Assembly (NCBI GenBank): GCA_037176725.1 | Contig: JAZBRS010000020.1 | Coordinates: 103,248,501-103,312,500, forward strand | DNA from: Posidonia oceanica | Lineage: Eukaryota; Streptophyta; Magnoliopsida; Alismatales; Posidoniaceae | DNA: 64,000 nucleotides | Reading direction: 5' to 3' | Part shown: in pieces, positions 21,567-33,419 of the stretch | Position numbering within the stretch: position 1 is the first letter of the stretch | Layout of the letters: each line of letters starts with the position of its first letter | Position numbers and translations under genes: made by a program | Notes under the pieces: model-generated | What the model saw: only the letters and a program-made list of their open reading frames with translations | What the model was told of the DNA's origin: nothing | Database searches by the model: none

Positions 21567-22844
21567 GGCTTTCCCACTATGGTGACACCTGCTCAGTGCT
21601 CAGATGTTCTGCAGGCCTGGATTGAGGCGCTTACAGCGGAAGACTGTGAGAGGCTACAGTCCTGGGGGATTTCCACAAAGTTTCTGAGTATTGCTAATGT
21701 GGAAGTGAGCCGATATTTGCTCTGTGCTACGGCCTAGTTCTGGAAACCAGCCTTCCATGTTTTCCACTTTGGGCAGGTGGAAATGACTCCTACCTTGGAA
21801 GAAGTGCGGTGGATTTGTAGCTTGTCGAGACTGCAGGGGCCTGCAATCTTTACGCGGCGTGATGGCTATCTGTCTATGCTGAAACTATTAACCGGACTCC
21901 GGTCAGGTGACTGTGACCGTCGCCTGGTCTGTAGAGATGGTGACTCGCCACTGCTTCGTCTGGGATATTTTGACGAGGTGGTAGAGAAGCGTGCTGTGCT
22001 AGGCGATGACCTGTGGCTCTGCGGATTCGTCGTCCGCTTTCTAGGGAAGCTGGTTTTTAGTCATGGTAGAATGATTGTCGCCATCAAGGTGGCGGAGATT
22101 GCTTTAGCTGTGGTGACCAACAGATAGATCTGGCTCCCATTATTCTGGCTGAGACATACCGAGCCTTGGACCACGCTCTGTGGCGCTACCAGCACTTCTA
22201 CGGCTGCGGTGCCCTGATTCAGGTGATATGCTGCTACCCCTATTTACTATTTACTGCTTTGCACTTGCTTTGCTGACTTTGCTCTTCAACAGGTTTGGCT
22301 TGCTGCGCACATGGGGGTAGAGGTCATGCATCCCCAGTGCTCTGCTTTCGATGCGTACTGCCGCAGCGGTCACTCTCGGACCATTCCTTGTGTCCGTGAT
22401 GCCCACTGTATGCTGGCGGCCCTGACCGAGGATGTGGTGACATGGCGCATCATCCCTGCCGATGCGGAGCCTTTCGCCGTTTTCTTCAACGATAGTGACA
22501 TGCGTTTTCTTGTTCTCCCTGGATTCACCAGAGGTGTGGAGTATCATCCCATCCAGGTGATACGGCAATTCGGCTACTGCCAGGATGTTTTTGAGCAAGA
22601 CACGATGCCAGCCCTGTATCAGGAATATCCAATAGGCTTTGCTGCAATGACCATCGAGCTGGCTCGCATGCTGTATCGCTGTATCTATTCGAACAGGATC
22701 CCTATGATGAAGGGTTCTGGCTACACTACAGAGTATGAGACTCACATCGCCGAGACTTGGCCCATTCGCGAGGTTCCGCCAGGCACTCTCTCATTCCCAG
22801 GTGCTGGGAGCTCATCAGGGCGCACCCCGGATTCTGATATCTGA
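21567..22844 (+). pseudogene. DUF7745-like plant protein pseudogene with intron, antisense to element A pol
   Basis: The exon GFPTMVT... to GCGALIQ (21567-22222), an intron of 70 bp (22223-22292, GT..AG) and the exon VWLAAH... to the TGA at 22842-22844 encode a protein closely similar to the ORF in element B (34516-35802). The pattern (FW.PA..VF.FG...TPTLEEVR, PLLRL.YFD, ALAVVT, LAETYRALD, VTWRIIP, Y.PI.V.RQFG) recalls the plant-specific DUF7745 family, a distant relative of PMD proteins. Lesions: TAG at about 21735 and a one-base frameshift near 22120. The molecular function of DUF7745 is unknown to me. It lies between integrase and the 3' region, like additional antisense ORFs reported in other Tat elements. 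Confidence 0.7.
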
Positions 22845-24194
22845 AATGCTGTTTGTGTGTTTGTACACGCAGAGTCTGTAACAACAGAGTCTGTAGTTGG
22901 CCTATGGGAATACAAAATTTTGGCTTTATCATGCTTGCTTGCATAATTTGTGGCTGTTGTCCGTTTGGTTCTATTGTATGCAGAGAAGGCTTGCTGTCTG
23001 CAACTCTGCAAATGGATACTTCACGCCGGCATTCCGTGCCTGAGACCGTCGCTGTGCTGGTCCGCGTACTGTTTGCGTGCGGACAGAGCACTCTCTATGT
23101 TCGACATGCATAGACGATGCCTTGGGACTCTGGCCCGTGGCGCGTGGTTCACAAATTAGGGCTTGTGCTGCCTTGCTGCCCTTTAAGGGTGGCGCGGGTA
23201 TGATCTTCTGCTCCAGGGTGGTTTTTGAAAGGTACTGGGTGCTCAGAGTGTCTCTGTTAAGCCACCGTCAACTGTACTAACCCAGTGGTTGCCCGGTAGG
23301 CAGCCATGATGCCTTGCAAAGTCAAGAGGATGAAATGTATGCTTATTGCTAAGAATGCATGCCTGATTAATGCGATTCGTATTGCCCTCAGTTCTGAGAA
23401 AGCTTTTGATGCCTGCTATAGGGGAAAGAGACGTCTTCGACTCACGAGACCCTACCTAGGCTCCTAGACTGTGGGTGGCTCTCAATTAAGTGCGACGTTG
23501 CGCCGAGGGTGTGTATGCTGGGTGGAGGTGAAATAGGCTTCATGCCAAACCCGCTAGACCCTACACTCGCTCTTTTGCGGTTCAATTTTTTTTCTCCCTT
23601 GCAGGCGCATAGGTTTGCTCTATCCCTGGGCTTGGAGGTATAAGGGCGCCTGGTACGGTACAGTGAGGTTGCTGTTGGTTTAAGGGTGGCTGGTCCCTAC
23701 AAGGTTTGTGTGGGCTTTCAGGCACTGGCTTCGACTCCTCTCCAAGGTCAGTCGTAGGGACAGAGTTAGTCTATTTGCCTCTCTCATGGGCCGACTTCTA
23801 TCTACGTCTTCTATCTTCTGCATTTTTATTGCCCCTGTGCTAGATTTTTCTGGCTCACCCTAACATTTTATCTCCCTCTTGGGGGTGTAGGTTCTAGGAG
23901 GAGTTTGGTCATTTCGCCCTGCTCACAATGGATGGTGGCTCCCTCACTATGCTAAGACATCTAAGTAGTGTCAACTGAGGAAGAACGAACTCTTTCCATA
24001 GCAGGTGAGCTATTCCGATTTTCATCACCGAGCCGGCGGGGCGTTGCATGCAAATGCAGTTTACTTATGCTCTATTCATGTGCTAAAGTGCAGGAATAAA
24101 GTAAACATGTATGCAAATGCAGGGATGCAATAAGAGGAGTGCGTGCGGAAATGCAGAGGAAGAAGACTTTGCCAGGCAAGGATACGGGCCTTGG
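22845..24194 (-). other. Noncoding region between antisense gene and integrase of element A
   Basis: No gene seen. The part about 23360-24060 matches element B 36080-36810 in order and orientation, with shared phrases such as GCCCTCAG, CTTCATGCCAAAC, CATTTCGCCC and GATTTTCATCACCG. This shows that A and B share one architecture here. Confidence 0.65.
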
Positions 24195-25649
24195 TCACTG
24201 GTAGTACTTCTTCAAGTAGCATGCATTGACAGGCTCTGATAGCTCATTCTGATCCATGTCCTGCAAGACAGCCACACCTCCAGAAAAGATTCATTTGATA
24301 ACGAACAGGCCGTGCCAGTTGGGTCGGAATTTACCTCGACCATCAGTGAGGTGGATGGCTTGCAAAACCAGGTTGCCGGGTGCGAAGTTTCTAGGCCTAA
24401 CTTTCTTCTGATAGGACCTGGCCATCCGTTTCTAATAGCACTAAGCGTGATGCAGGGCCTCCAACCTGTGCTCATCAATTAGGTTCAATTGTACGCAGTG
24501 GTCTTCGACCCACTCTGCTTCTTCCAGCTCTGCCTCTCGTAGGATTCGGAGTGAGGGGATCTCCACTTCAATGGGTAGGACAGCCTCCATGCCAAAAGTG
24601 AGTGAATAAGGGGTTGCCCCTGTTGAGGTCCGAACTGATGTTTTGTAGGCCCAAAGCGCATACGGAAGTTTGTTGTGCCAATCCTTGTGAGTTTCTGCCA
24701 TCTTCTTCAGGATCTTCACCAGATTCTTGTTGGCTGACTCAACTGCCCCATTCATCTGTGGCCGGTCTGGCGAGGATTTGTGGTGCTTGACGTTGTAGCT
24801 GTGCAGATATTCCTCAAGCCTCTTGGCAATGAAGTTGGTGCCGTTGTCGGAGATGATAGCATGCGGGACCCCATATCTGGCAATGATGTTGTTCCTGATG
24901 AACTTTTCTATTGCCGCGGCCGTGACTGTTTTGTACGAGGCCGCCTCCACCCATTTGGTGAAATAATCAATTGCTACCAGTATATAGCGGTGGCCGTTGA
25001 AGGCTGCAGGATGTATGGCTCCGACGACGTCTATCCCCCAGGTTGAGAAGGGCCAGGGTGTAGACATGCTGTGCAATTGCTGCGGAGGCGCAAGTATAAA
25101 ATTCCCATGTATTTGGCAGCTGTGGCATCTACACACGAACTGACAGCAATCTGCCTCCATGGTTGACCAGAAGTAGCCTTGCAACATGATCTTCTTGGCG
25201 AGGAGCACTCCGCTCGTATGCGGGCCGCATGATCCTGCATGAACCTGAAGCATCAGTGCATCGGTTTCTTTCTTGTGTACGCAGCGCAGGAGCATTTGGT
25301 TGTAGGACCTTCTATAGAGGTGTCCTGCTCCTAAGACATATTTGGACGCCAAGCGTGCCATAGTCTTTCTGTCTACTACCGAGGTGCCAGATGGGTGGTT
25401 GCCGGATTCTAGAAAGGCCCTAATATCATGATACCATGGTAGTTCCCCTGCTGAATCTGCCTCTTCGATGCCCATGCAGTATGCAAGCTATTCCGTACGA
25501 GTAACTGATACATCTACTGCATGGTCCTCTGGTATGGAAAGACAGGATGCTAGGGTTGCCAATGCGTCTGCATACGCGTTCTTGGCCCTGTTCATGAAGG
25601 TGAAGCGAGTTTCTTCGAATCCTTCGATAAGCTTCAGCAGGTACTCATG
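24195..25649 (-). pseudogene. pol: Element A integrase and C-terminal part of archaeal-type RNase H
   Basis: Reads right to left from the insertion point. It starts inside the second RNase H (MNRAKNAYADALATLA), then a linker, the HHCC zinc domain (HAGSCGPHTSG ... CHSCQIHG), the catalytic core with STWGIDVVGAI, ISDNGTNFIAK and AVESANKNL (D, D, E), and a C-terminal segment ending in KKYYQ at 24195. Stops and frame changes (near 24437-24450 and 25480) break it. The other half of the RNase H lies at 53024 onward, beyond element B. Confidence 0.9.
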
Positions 25650-25654
25650 GTAAG
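25650..25654. repeat. Left target-site duplication (GTAAG) of element B
   Basis: GTAAG stands before TG at 25655 and again at 53019-53023 after the terminal CA. The two halves of the element A RNase H frame join exactly when B and one copy are removed. Confidence 0.97.
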
Positions 25655-26369
25655 TGTAGTAATCCCGGTGTTCAGATCGTCCATGCACATTGCCAAAGCT
25701 CGTGTGCACCGATCAGAATCAGGCTCACTATTAGCGGCTATGTCCGAGAAGGAAGACTTAACTCGAAAACATTTTAAAAAAGGAAAAAGGGGAAGAAAAG
25801 AAGAAGATAAGACAAAAATCGGAGTCGCCACCAAGTCTATTAGATCAGGAGACAAGGAAAACCGGGGAAATGCGTGAATAATCATGCAAAACCAAGCAAA
25901 AGATGCCATGCAAGGCAATGCAGAAGAAATGAGATGCAAATGAATGCAAATGATGTGACTCGTGCCTAGGATAAGGGCAGTATGGTCATTACGGGCCAAG
26001 AGAGAGGGCAAGGACTCCTATTACGTGCGGGGAAGGTGTTAGGCACCCCCGACACGCCCGAGAATCGGTCTTTCTAGGCTTACGCTCGCATACACAGGGA
26101 AATGCAGACTTTGAATGCCTAAGTGCCAATGAATGCCTATCTGGATGCTCAAAGGTGTGCTCTAAGTGAGGGAATGCAATGCGATAAAGTAAACGTGCAA
26201 TCTAAGCGCTCAGCAACGCTGTCTGTGTTCCGAACCGGGTGAAACCTGGCTCGTGAGAACTCTAGGCAGTAAGCATCACCGCCCTATATGCAAATGCTGA
26301 CGATAAAACAAAACAACGATGAAAACAGGCAATGTGGGCGACATGCAAGAGGAAACAACGTAAAACACG

Positions 26370-27560
26370 CAAAACGGTTCGAGAAACGAAGCCGACACGC
26401 AAAACGGTGCGAGAAACGAAGTCAACACGCAAAACGGTGTGAGAAACGAAGCAAGAGCGTAAAACGGTGCGAGAAAACAAAGTGGCATGCAAAACAGTTC
26501 AAGAAACAAAGCTAGCACGCAAAACGGTGCAAGAAAACGAAGCGGCACGCAAAACGGTGCAAGAAAACAAGACGGCACGCAAAACGGTGCAAGAAAACAA
26601 GGCGGCACTTAAAACAGTGCGCGAAAACAGAGCGGCACGCAAAACGGTGCAAGAAACAAAGCTGGCGCTCAAAACGATGCAAGAAAACGAAGCGGCACGC
26701 AAAACAGTGCAAGAAAACAAAGCGGCATGCAAAACGGTGCAAGAAAACAAGGTGGCATGCAAAACGGTGCGAGAAAACAAGGGCGGCAGGCAAAACGGTG
26801 CAGGAAAACAAAACGGCACGCAAAACGGTGCAAGAAAACAAGGCGGCATGAAAAACGGGGCAAGAAAACAAGGCAGCATGCAAAACGGTGCGTGAAAACA
26901 GAGCGGCACGCAAAACGGTGCAAGAAATAAAGCTGGCGTGCAAAACGATGCAAGAAAACGAAGCGGCACGCAAAACGATGCAAGAAAACAAAGCGGCACG
27001 CAAAACGGTGCAAGAAAAAGGCGACACGCAAAACAGTGCGAGAAAACAAGGGCAGCAGGGAAAACGGTGCAGGAAAACAAAACAGCACGCAAAACGGTGC
27101 AAGAAAACAAGACGGCACGCAAAACGGGGCAAGAAAACAAGGCGGCACGCAAAACGGTGCGTGAAAACAGAGCGGCACGCAAAACGGTGCAAGAAATAAA
27201 GCTGGCGTGCAAAACGATGCAAGAAAACGAAGCGGCACGCAAAACGGTGCAAGAAAACAAAGCGGCATGCAAAACGGTGCAAGAAAAAAGACGGCACGCA
27301 AAACAGTGCGAGAAAACAAGGGCAGCACGCAAAACGGTGCAGGAAAACAAAACAGCACGCAAAATGGTGCAAGAAAACAAGGCAGCACGCAAAACGGTGC
27401 GAGAAAACAAGTCGGCATGCAAAACGGTGCGAGAAAACAAGGGCAGCACACAAAAAGGTGCAAGAAAACAAAACGGTGCGAGAAAACAAGGGCGGCACGC
27501 AAAACGGTGTAAGAAAACAGAGCGGCACGCAAAACGGTGCGAGAAACAAAGCAAAAAGAA
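26370..27560 (-). repeat. 30-bp minisatellite in the 3' LTR of B, about 39 units
   Basis: The unit is AAAACGGTGCAAGAAAACAA followed by GGCGGCACGC, with 29- and 31-bp variants. The period of 30 keeps frames open on both strands and yields ORFs of up to 366 aa made of one repeated decapeptide theme. Nothing else supports coding. Confidence 0.95.
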
Positions 27561-27619
27561 GCACGCAAAAGCCATGCAATGCGAATGATATGCAAACAAC
27601 GCTGCCGAAGTTCAGGAGG

Positions 27620-27628
27620 GCTTACCTT
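27620..27628 (-). promoter_or_regulatory. Candidate 5' splice donor in LTR B (left copy)
   Basis: On the - strand AAG/GTAAGC, immediately upstream (in element sense) of the minisatellite. The right LTR has the same at 49009-49017. Confidence 0.5.
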
Positions 27629-27949
27629 GGAAACTTGAAGCCTGATCTGAAATCTGATTGTCCATGCTGAAGAGCGCTCCACCGGGGTCGTCTTGGCAGC
27701 TTACTTGAGAAGATCCAACGGCCGGATCTGAAGATATCTAGACTTCAAGGCAGGAGGCCAGAACAGAGGAGAAGATAAGATCTAAGTGTAAAAGGAACCT
27801 ACGGGGCGTGCAAAACAGGTCCTCCCGTGTAAACGGGAGCTAAAAATGCCTGAGTGTGTGCAAAGGATGCCGGATGCAAGGATGCAATGCATGCGGAATG
27901 CAATAAGAGACTTAGGGATGACTTTTCAGAAAAAAAAAAAAGGGGACTC

Positions 27950-28760
27950 ACATGCAATTTTGAAAAAGATGGGGGTTTGAATGCAATTTTACAGAGTGCA
28001 GGGTTCAGAATGCAAAGTTTCTAGGTGGCTATGCATCAGGGCAGGTTTTGAAATTGAATGGTAAGTCGACATGCAATTTTGAAATCAACAAGGTTTAAAA
28101 TACAAATTTTCCAGCAAAACAGGGGTCTGAGTGGTCTGGAATGCAAACAGGGGCCTATATGTAATTTTTCAAACATGCAAGGGGCAAAAATGCAATTTTA
28201 TAAGCAAACTATGCATTTAAATACATACTGTGAGCATTCAGAGGACCTATATGCGATTTTCAAATCATGCAGGGTAAGAAGTGCAATTTTATAAGCAAAA
28301 TATGCATTTAAATGACCAACAAAGGACTTATGTGCAATTTGTAAATCATGCAGGGACAAAAATGCAATTTTATAAGCAAAATATGCATTTAAATGCATGC
28401 TATGCATCATGAGGGACCTATATGCAAAAATCAGATACTGTGAGGGAAGACAATGCAATGTAGTAAGAAAAATAGGTAAATAAAACATAAGTTAACAGAT
28501 CAGAGGATTAAGTTGGAAATCAGAAAACTAACAAGGACCAGAAATGCAATACATCAAGGTAAAATATGTGTATTTAAATCAGATTAACTACTGAAGGACT
28601 AACATGTAATTAGCTGATTTTTGGAATTTTTTTTATGCAATTTTATAAGATTAACATACGAAATTAAATTGATTTTTAACAGGGGCAAGAACAGAATGCA
28701 ATAAACGGAAAACAGAAACTGAACATGCAATTTATGGCAAAATAGCTAGTTAACAGAAAA
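27950..28760 (-). repeat. Interspersed TGCAATTTT phrase repeats in LTR B
   Basis: About a dozen degenerate copies of a phrase like GGGACCTATATGCAATTTT, with ATAAGCAAAATATGCATTTA between them, form an irregular repeat. Similar phrases occur in element A at 16100-18360, partly inside introns. Confidence 0.7.
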
Positions 28761-30284
28761 ATAAGGCTACAGTAATATCGCAGAAACCATGGCCACTGTA
28801 GCAGCTGCTACCAGCGGCCATGGGCGGCAGAGGAGGGCTGCTGGAGAGGCGCTGATCAGCCGGTGGCGTTCTCCGGAGGCAGACGGAGGTCTGGGCTGCG
28901 TCGGGGAGCCGTGACGGAGCCTGGAGACGATCGGTGACGACGACGGAGGTCTGCAGACTGTCCGGAGGCAGGCCAGGTGATCGGAGCGTCGAGGATGGGA
29001 TCTGAGAGCATGACCGCGCTCCTGGAGGTCGGGCGGACCTCTGGTGACCGTCGGAGCAGAGTTTTGCAGATCGGAGCGGCGAGGCGAGCTTTGAGCTCGC
29101 CGGAGAATACGAGTCAGCGACGGGTTGACTTCAGGCGACAGGAGGCTAAACCCTAGTCTAATGGGCGGAAAAGCATGGGAAGAGGAAATCTAGACTACGG
29201 GTGGAAGTAGGTACCAATTTCGACGTTTGAGACGCTCCCCCGACGTAGGTGACTTTAGCAGAGATCGGCGGTGATGGTCTGACTGGTGCAGGTGCCCCCG
29301 GCGGCTCGCGAGGATCTGGATCGACTCCAAGCGCTGCTCCGGTGCTCCCTGGAGGCTCGGGCGCAAGTTTTGCAGGCCGGCGGAAGAAATGGGATTTTTG
29401 GGTTCAGCAGGGACTGCCGAAGGTGGGGGGAGGATTTTGTTGCTCCTCGGGCTGAACGGGAGGTGCTGGTGGACTTCTGAGTGTCTGATGAAGGTTGCTG
29501 AAGGCTTGAATTGGTCTGAAGGACGTTGTGGAGGGAGTTGGCTGATGGTTTGATTTTTGGGCAGAAAATGGTGCAAGTGTTTGTAGTGGGTGGTCCGGTC
29601 TGTGGTGAAGGCGAAGGCTAGGGCTCAGGGGAGTTAGGAAGGTGGTGTTCTGGCGAGTTACGGGGTGGAGTTTGGGATGGTCTGGTGGGCTGTGGTGCGG
29701 GGAATTCTGGAGTGGAGGGAGTTGGGTCTCTGTTTTGGTTTCAGGTGGTTTCGGGCGATTTCTGGACTGGTTTCGGCTGCGGGATGAAGGGAAAGAATGC
29801 TAGAGGTTTGGGAGAGATTGGGGAGCGAATTGGGAGTGATTTTGGAAGGTGTTTGGGGTCTGGTTTGAGTCGGACGAAGGAGAAGGAAATTCTGGTTTTC
29901 TCGGAGGAACTGGGGAGAGTTCTCTCTGCTCTCTCCGGCCAGGGGAGTGCAAGGAAGAAAGTGATGCTTCCCGGTAGTCCAGGGTGTTTTTTCTTGATCT
30001 CTGGTTGCTGGCTTTTGATCCTCTTCCACTGCCGGATCTCTGGTTGCCATTAATGGCTCGGAGAGGACGTGGCAGAAGGCTTGGCAGGTGCACGGGCAGA
30101 GGGCGGCGCACGCCAGTCCGGCCTGAGCGGGAGGCGTGCAAGGTGCAAGGACGGTCAGGTCTAGCAATGTGCTGTCGGCAGCAGAAGCTGTTGCAGAAGG
30201 AGAAAAGCAAAATCAGAGAAGGAGCGGGAGAGGAAGAAGGAAGGAGGAGGTGAAGTGCTGGGTCGTGGGCCGGGCTCTGCGCGC

Positions 30285-30435
30285 GCGGAAAGAAAAAAGG
30301 AAAAAAAAAAAGAAAGGGAGGAGGAGAGGGAAGGTAGGCCGGACTGGGCCCAAGAAAGGAGGAAGAAAAGAAAGAAAGAAAAAAAAATAGAAAGGAAGAA
30401 AGAAAGGAAGAAGAGTAGGGAGAGAAATAAATTAG
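30285..30435 (-). repeat. Purine tract (GGAAAGAAA type) in LTR B
   Basis: Nearly pure A/G on the + strand, hence a CT-rich patch in element sense, next to a T-rich block on the + strand. In element sense this lies between an A-rich region and a GC-rich leader-like region, as a core promoter/leader pyrimidine patch might. The same tract is at 51680-51825. Confidence 0.7.
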
Positions 30436-31939
30436 ATAAAAAATAAGAATAAAACAAAAATAGGAGAGGTTCTTAGAGTGATTGTGTTTTAAGTTGGGAC
30501 CTTGATTAAGTTTTTAATAATTATTTTTGATTAATTAATTGGGTTCAAAGAGGTTTGGTTTTGATTAGGGTTTTTAGGGTTTTGTTTATTTTGATTTGTT
30601 TTTTATTTTGATTAAATGTTTGTTAAGTCTTTTAAGTTGTTTTCTAATTATGTTTTCCTTATTACGTACCTGGGATGTTAATTAGGATTTTTTTAAAGTT
30701 TGTTTTAAACTAATTAGAGTTGGTTTTGTATCTTGGATTTTGGTCCTCTTTTCTTGCTTAAGTCTTTTTGGTTTGCTTTTGATTTTTGTTTGTTGGGTTC
30801 TTTTAATTAATTTCTTTTTTTGTTAGGTCTTCTTGTTAAATTTTTAGTTGGGTGTTTTTGGATCATTTTCCCTCTTTTTTTCTTGATTTGGTTTTTGTGT
30901 TCTTCCCCTTATATTTGTTAGGTTTCTTCTTTTTTCTTAATTAGTTGTCTTGGCATTTTTTAATTGTTTTCTTTTCTTGTTAGGAATTGTTTTCGATTGT
31001 TTTTTAGTAAGGTTCTTATTTTGACTTGTTTTGATTGCTTTTTGGTTTCTTTTCTTGATTTTACAGCATTTTCTTTTGGTTGGTTCCGCATTTTTTAGTT
31101 GCATTCTTGGTTTCCCTTTTTTAGTTGGATTTAGTTAGGCTTTTGTTTTTAATTGTTTGGTTGGTTTTTTAATTATTTCTTTTTAGGATTTTGACTTGTT
31201 TCTCTTTTGTTTTAGAGTTTTAAAGGTTTTCAAAGGTTTTTTAAAGGTTTAGTAAGAGAAGAGAAGAGGAAATTAGAAAGGAGAGGAAAAGGGAGAAATG
31301 GAGGAATAAATAGGAAAGAGAGGAGTTGAAGGAAAGTAATTTTTTGAAAATCAAAGAAAATGGTAAAAATAAGATAAAAATAGGAATAAGATTGAGAACA
31401 GATGAGAGCACAAGGGGGGCCCACAGCCAGGCAAAAAAGAGGGAGAAAAGGAGGTGAAAAGAGGGAGGATAATCAGGAGAGAGAGAGGAGAGAGAAAAGA
31501 ATAATCTAGGAGAGAGAAAAGGATAATTTGGGCAAAAGGAGGTTTTAGAAGTTTCAAAAAGGGGTGAAATTTGATGGGTGTGTGGTCTAGGGTCTCTAGT
31601 CTTGGTCCCAGGGTTTTGGTTTGGTTTTGAGAAAGTTTTGGAAGGGTTTTGAGGTGTAGAAAAAGGGTAATTTTGCCTAAGTTTTCTAGGATTTTTGGGA
31701 GTGGTTTTGGTTTGAAATTCTAAGGGCTTTTTGGTGGGTTTGCTAAGTCAGCAGGGGTGAGTTTTCCTATGGATTTTGGCTAGTTTTTGGGTTCGGAAAA
31801 AGGGGGTAATCTTAGGTTGAGTTTGGGCTTGCTTTGAGGGGAAAGAGGAAGAGAATGGTGTGAGTTTGGACCTAGGTTTGGGTTCAGAAGCCACCAGAAG
31901 ATTCCAATCGACCCGGCTTGTCAAAATGGGGTGTCAACA

Positions 31940-31955
31940 GATGCCCCTCCCTGAG
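31940..31955 (-). other. Polypurine tract of element B
   Basis: On the - strand CAGGGAGGGGCATC abuts the 3' LTR start TGTTGACACC. It is identical in the core to the tract of element A. Confidence 0.88.
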
Positions 31956-32448
31956 CGAGGCCAAGCGAAGCGAGGCCGCTGCTCAGGGTTGACGAGACAC
32001 CCCATCTGACCGGCGGGAGCAGAGGATTGCGATCGGCATGAGCCACTTATCCGGCGGATGCGCCAAACGTCGTAGATCGCTGCCGCAATGCAAAGTGCAA
32101 ATGCAGATGGATGAAATGCAATGTATGCGATGCATGCGAATGCGGATGCAATGCAAAAGTTAGTGCCGGAGTTAGTACCGAACGCGGATGACGCGACCGA
32201 AGAGCTGGTGCAGCAGGGTACTGGAGGGGAAGCTGCGGCGTGACGCGGGATCTGGTGGGAAGTCCAAACCTGTGCAGCAAGAAGGAAACAAAAGGCTGCT
32301 AGCTCTTGCCCAAGGGAGCAAGGCGGCCGGGGCCGCGCAGAAAAGGAGTAGCCAAAGCTACAAAGATGCGACGGGAGAGGGGGACCCTCTCCTAACGCGG
32401 AGGGATGCGGGGCTCCGTCTTTTGGAACGAAGTCGCACGAAGGAGGTG
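31956..32448 (-). other. Unassigned 3' region of element B before the hairpin array
   Basis: GC-rich mixed sequence. The ORFs on both strands show no recognisable domain. I see nothing that can be named. Confidence 0.5.
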
Positions 32449-33412
32449 ATAAGTTATCGGACTTATCAGCCGGGGGGATGAGTTTCAGATCATCAGCCAA
32501 GAGTGATAGTTTACGGTCCTATCAACCGGAAGCGATAGTTTACGGTCCTATCAACCGGAAGGTGCAGTTGTGAGTGATAGTTACTGGGTATCAGCCGTAT
32601 AACATGGTCGCAAGTGATAGTTTTGAATATCAGCCCAGGATGAGTTTTGGATCATCAGCCAGAGAATGATAGTTTACGGTCCTATCAACCGGAAAGGGCA
32701 AACCATGAGTGATAGTTACTGGATATCAGCCGTATAACATAATTGCAAGTGATAGTTTTGGTTATCAGCCCAGGATGAGTTTTGGATCATCAGCCAGAGA
32801 ATGATAGTTTACGGTCCTATCAACTGGAAGGTGCAATTATGAGGGATAGTTACTGGATATCAGCCGTATAACGCAAACCCGTGATAGTTTTGGATATCAG
32901 CCCAGGATGAGTTTTGGATCATCAGCCAGAGAATGATAGTTTATGGTCCTATCAACCGGAAAGGGTGTTTGCGAGTGATAGTTACTGGATATCAGCCGTA
33001 TAATGCAATTGCAAGTGATAGTTTTGGATATCAGCCCGGGATGAGTTTTGGATCATCAGTCAGAGAATGATAGTTTACGGTCCTATCAACCGGAAAGAGC
33101 AATTGCAAGGGATAGTTACTGGATATCAGCCGTATAACGTAATTACCAGTGATAGTTTTGGTTATCAGCCCAGGATGAGTTTTGGATCATTAGCCAAGAG
33201 TGATAGTTTACGGTCCTATCAACCGGAAGCGATAGTTTACGGTCCTATCAACCGAAAAGGGGCAATTACGAGTGACAGTTACTGGATGTCAGCCGTATAA
33301 CACAACTGCGGGATAGTTTTGGTTATCAGCCCAGGATGAGTTTTGGATCATCAGCCAAGAGAATGATAGTTTACGGTCCTATCAACCGGAAAGAGCAGTG
33401 ATTGTTTGATTG
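32449..33412 (-). repeat. Hairpin array 1 of element B (about 130-bp unit with four hairpin types)
   Basis: Roughly seven copies of a composite unit. Each has in order TGATAG/CTATCA (loop TTTACGGTC), TGATA/TATCA (loop GTTACTGGA), TGATA/TATCA (loop GTTTTGGA) and GATGA/TCATC (loop GTTTTGGA), with tails such as ACCGG, GCCGT, GCCC and GCC. One copy at 33273-33291 has TGACA/TGTCA with the same loop GTTACTGGA, a paired change on both arms. Confidence 0.88.
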
Positions 33413-33419
33413 ATTGATT

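Larger units (their letters stand above)
25655..31939 (-). repeat. 3' LTR of element B (6,285 bp)
   Basis: Begins (on + coordinates) TGTAGTAATCCC and ends GTGTCAACA. From low to high coordinates it holds the Tat core block (about 25815-26080), a 30-bp minisatellite, an A/T-rich segment with TGCAATTTT phrases, a GC-rich leader-like segment (about 28780-30250), a purine tract and a T-rich block (about 30480-31250). It differs from the other LTR mainly by more minisatellite units and by about 320 bp (around 31185-31506) missing from the right LTR. I see no convincing gene; the ORFs are repeat or low-complexity frames. Confidence 0.96.

Noticed and set aside
24602..25046. Plus-strand ORFs across integrase of element A (and similar ones at 37613-38870)
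   Set aside because: They are antisense frames of a well-supported integrase/RNase H on the minus strand, without any domain of their own.
26467..27599. ORFs up to 366 aa with repeated Phe/Cys/Leu-rich or Lys/Gln-rich decapeptides, resembling secreted repeat proteins
   Set aside because: They are translations of the 30-bp minisatellite on both strands, in an LTR, with no independent start, signal or codon evidence. The same applies to 47819-49089.
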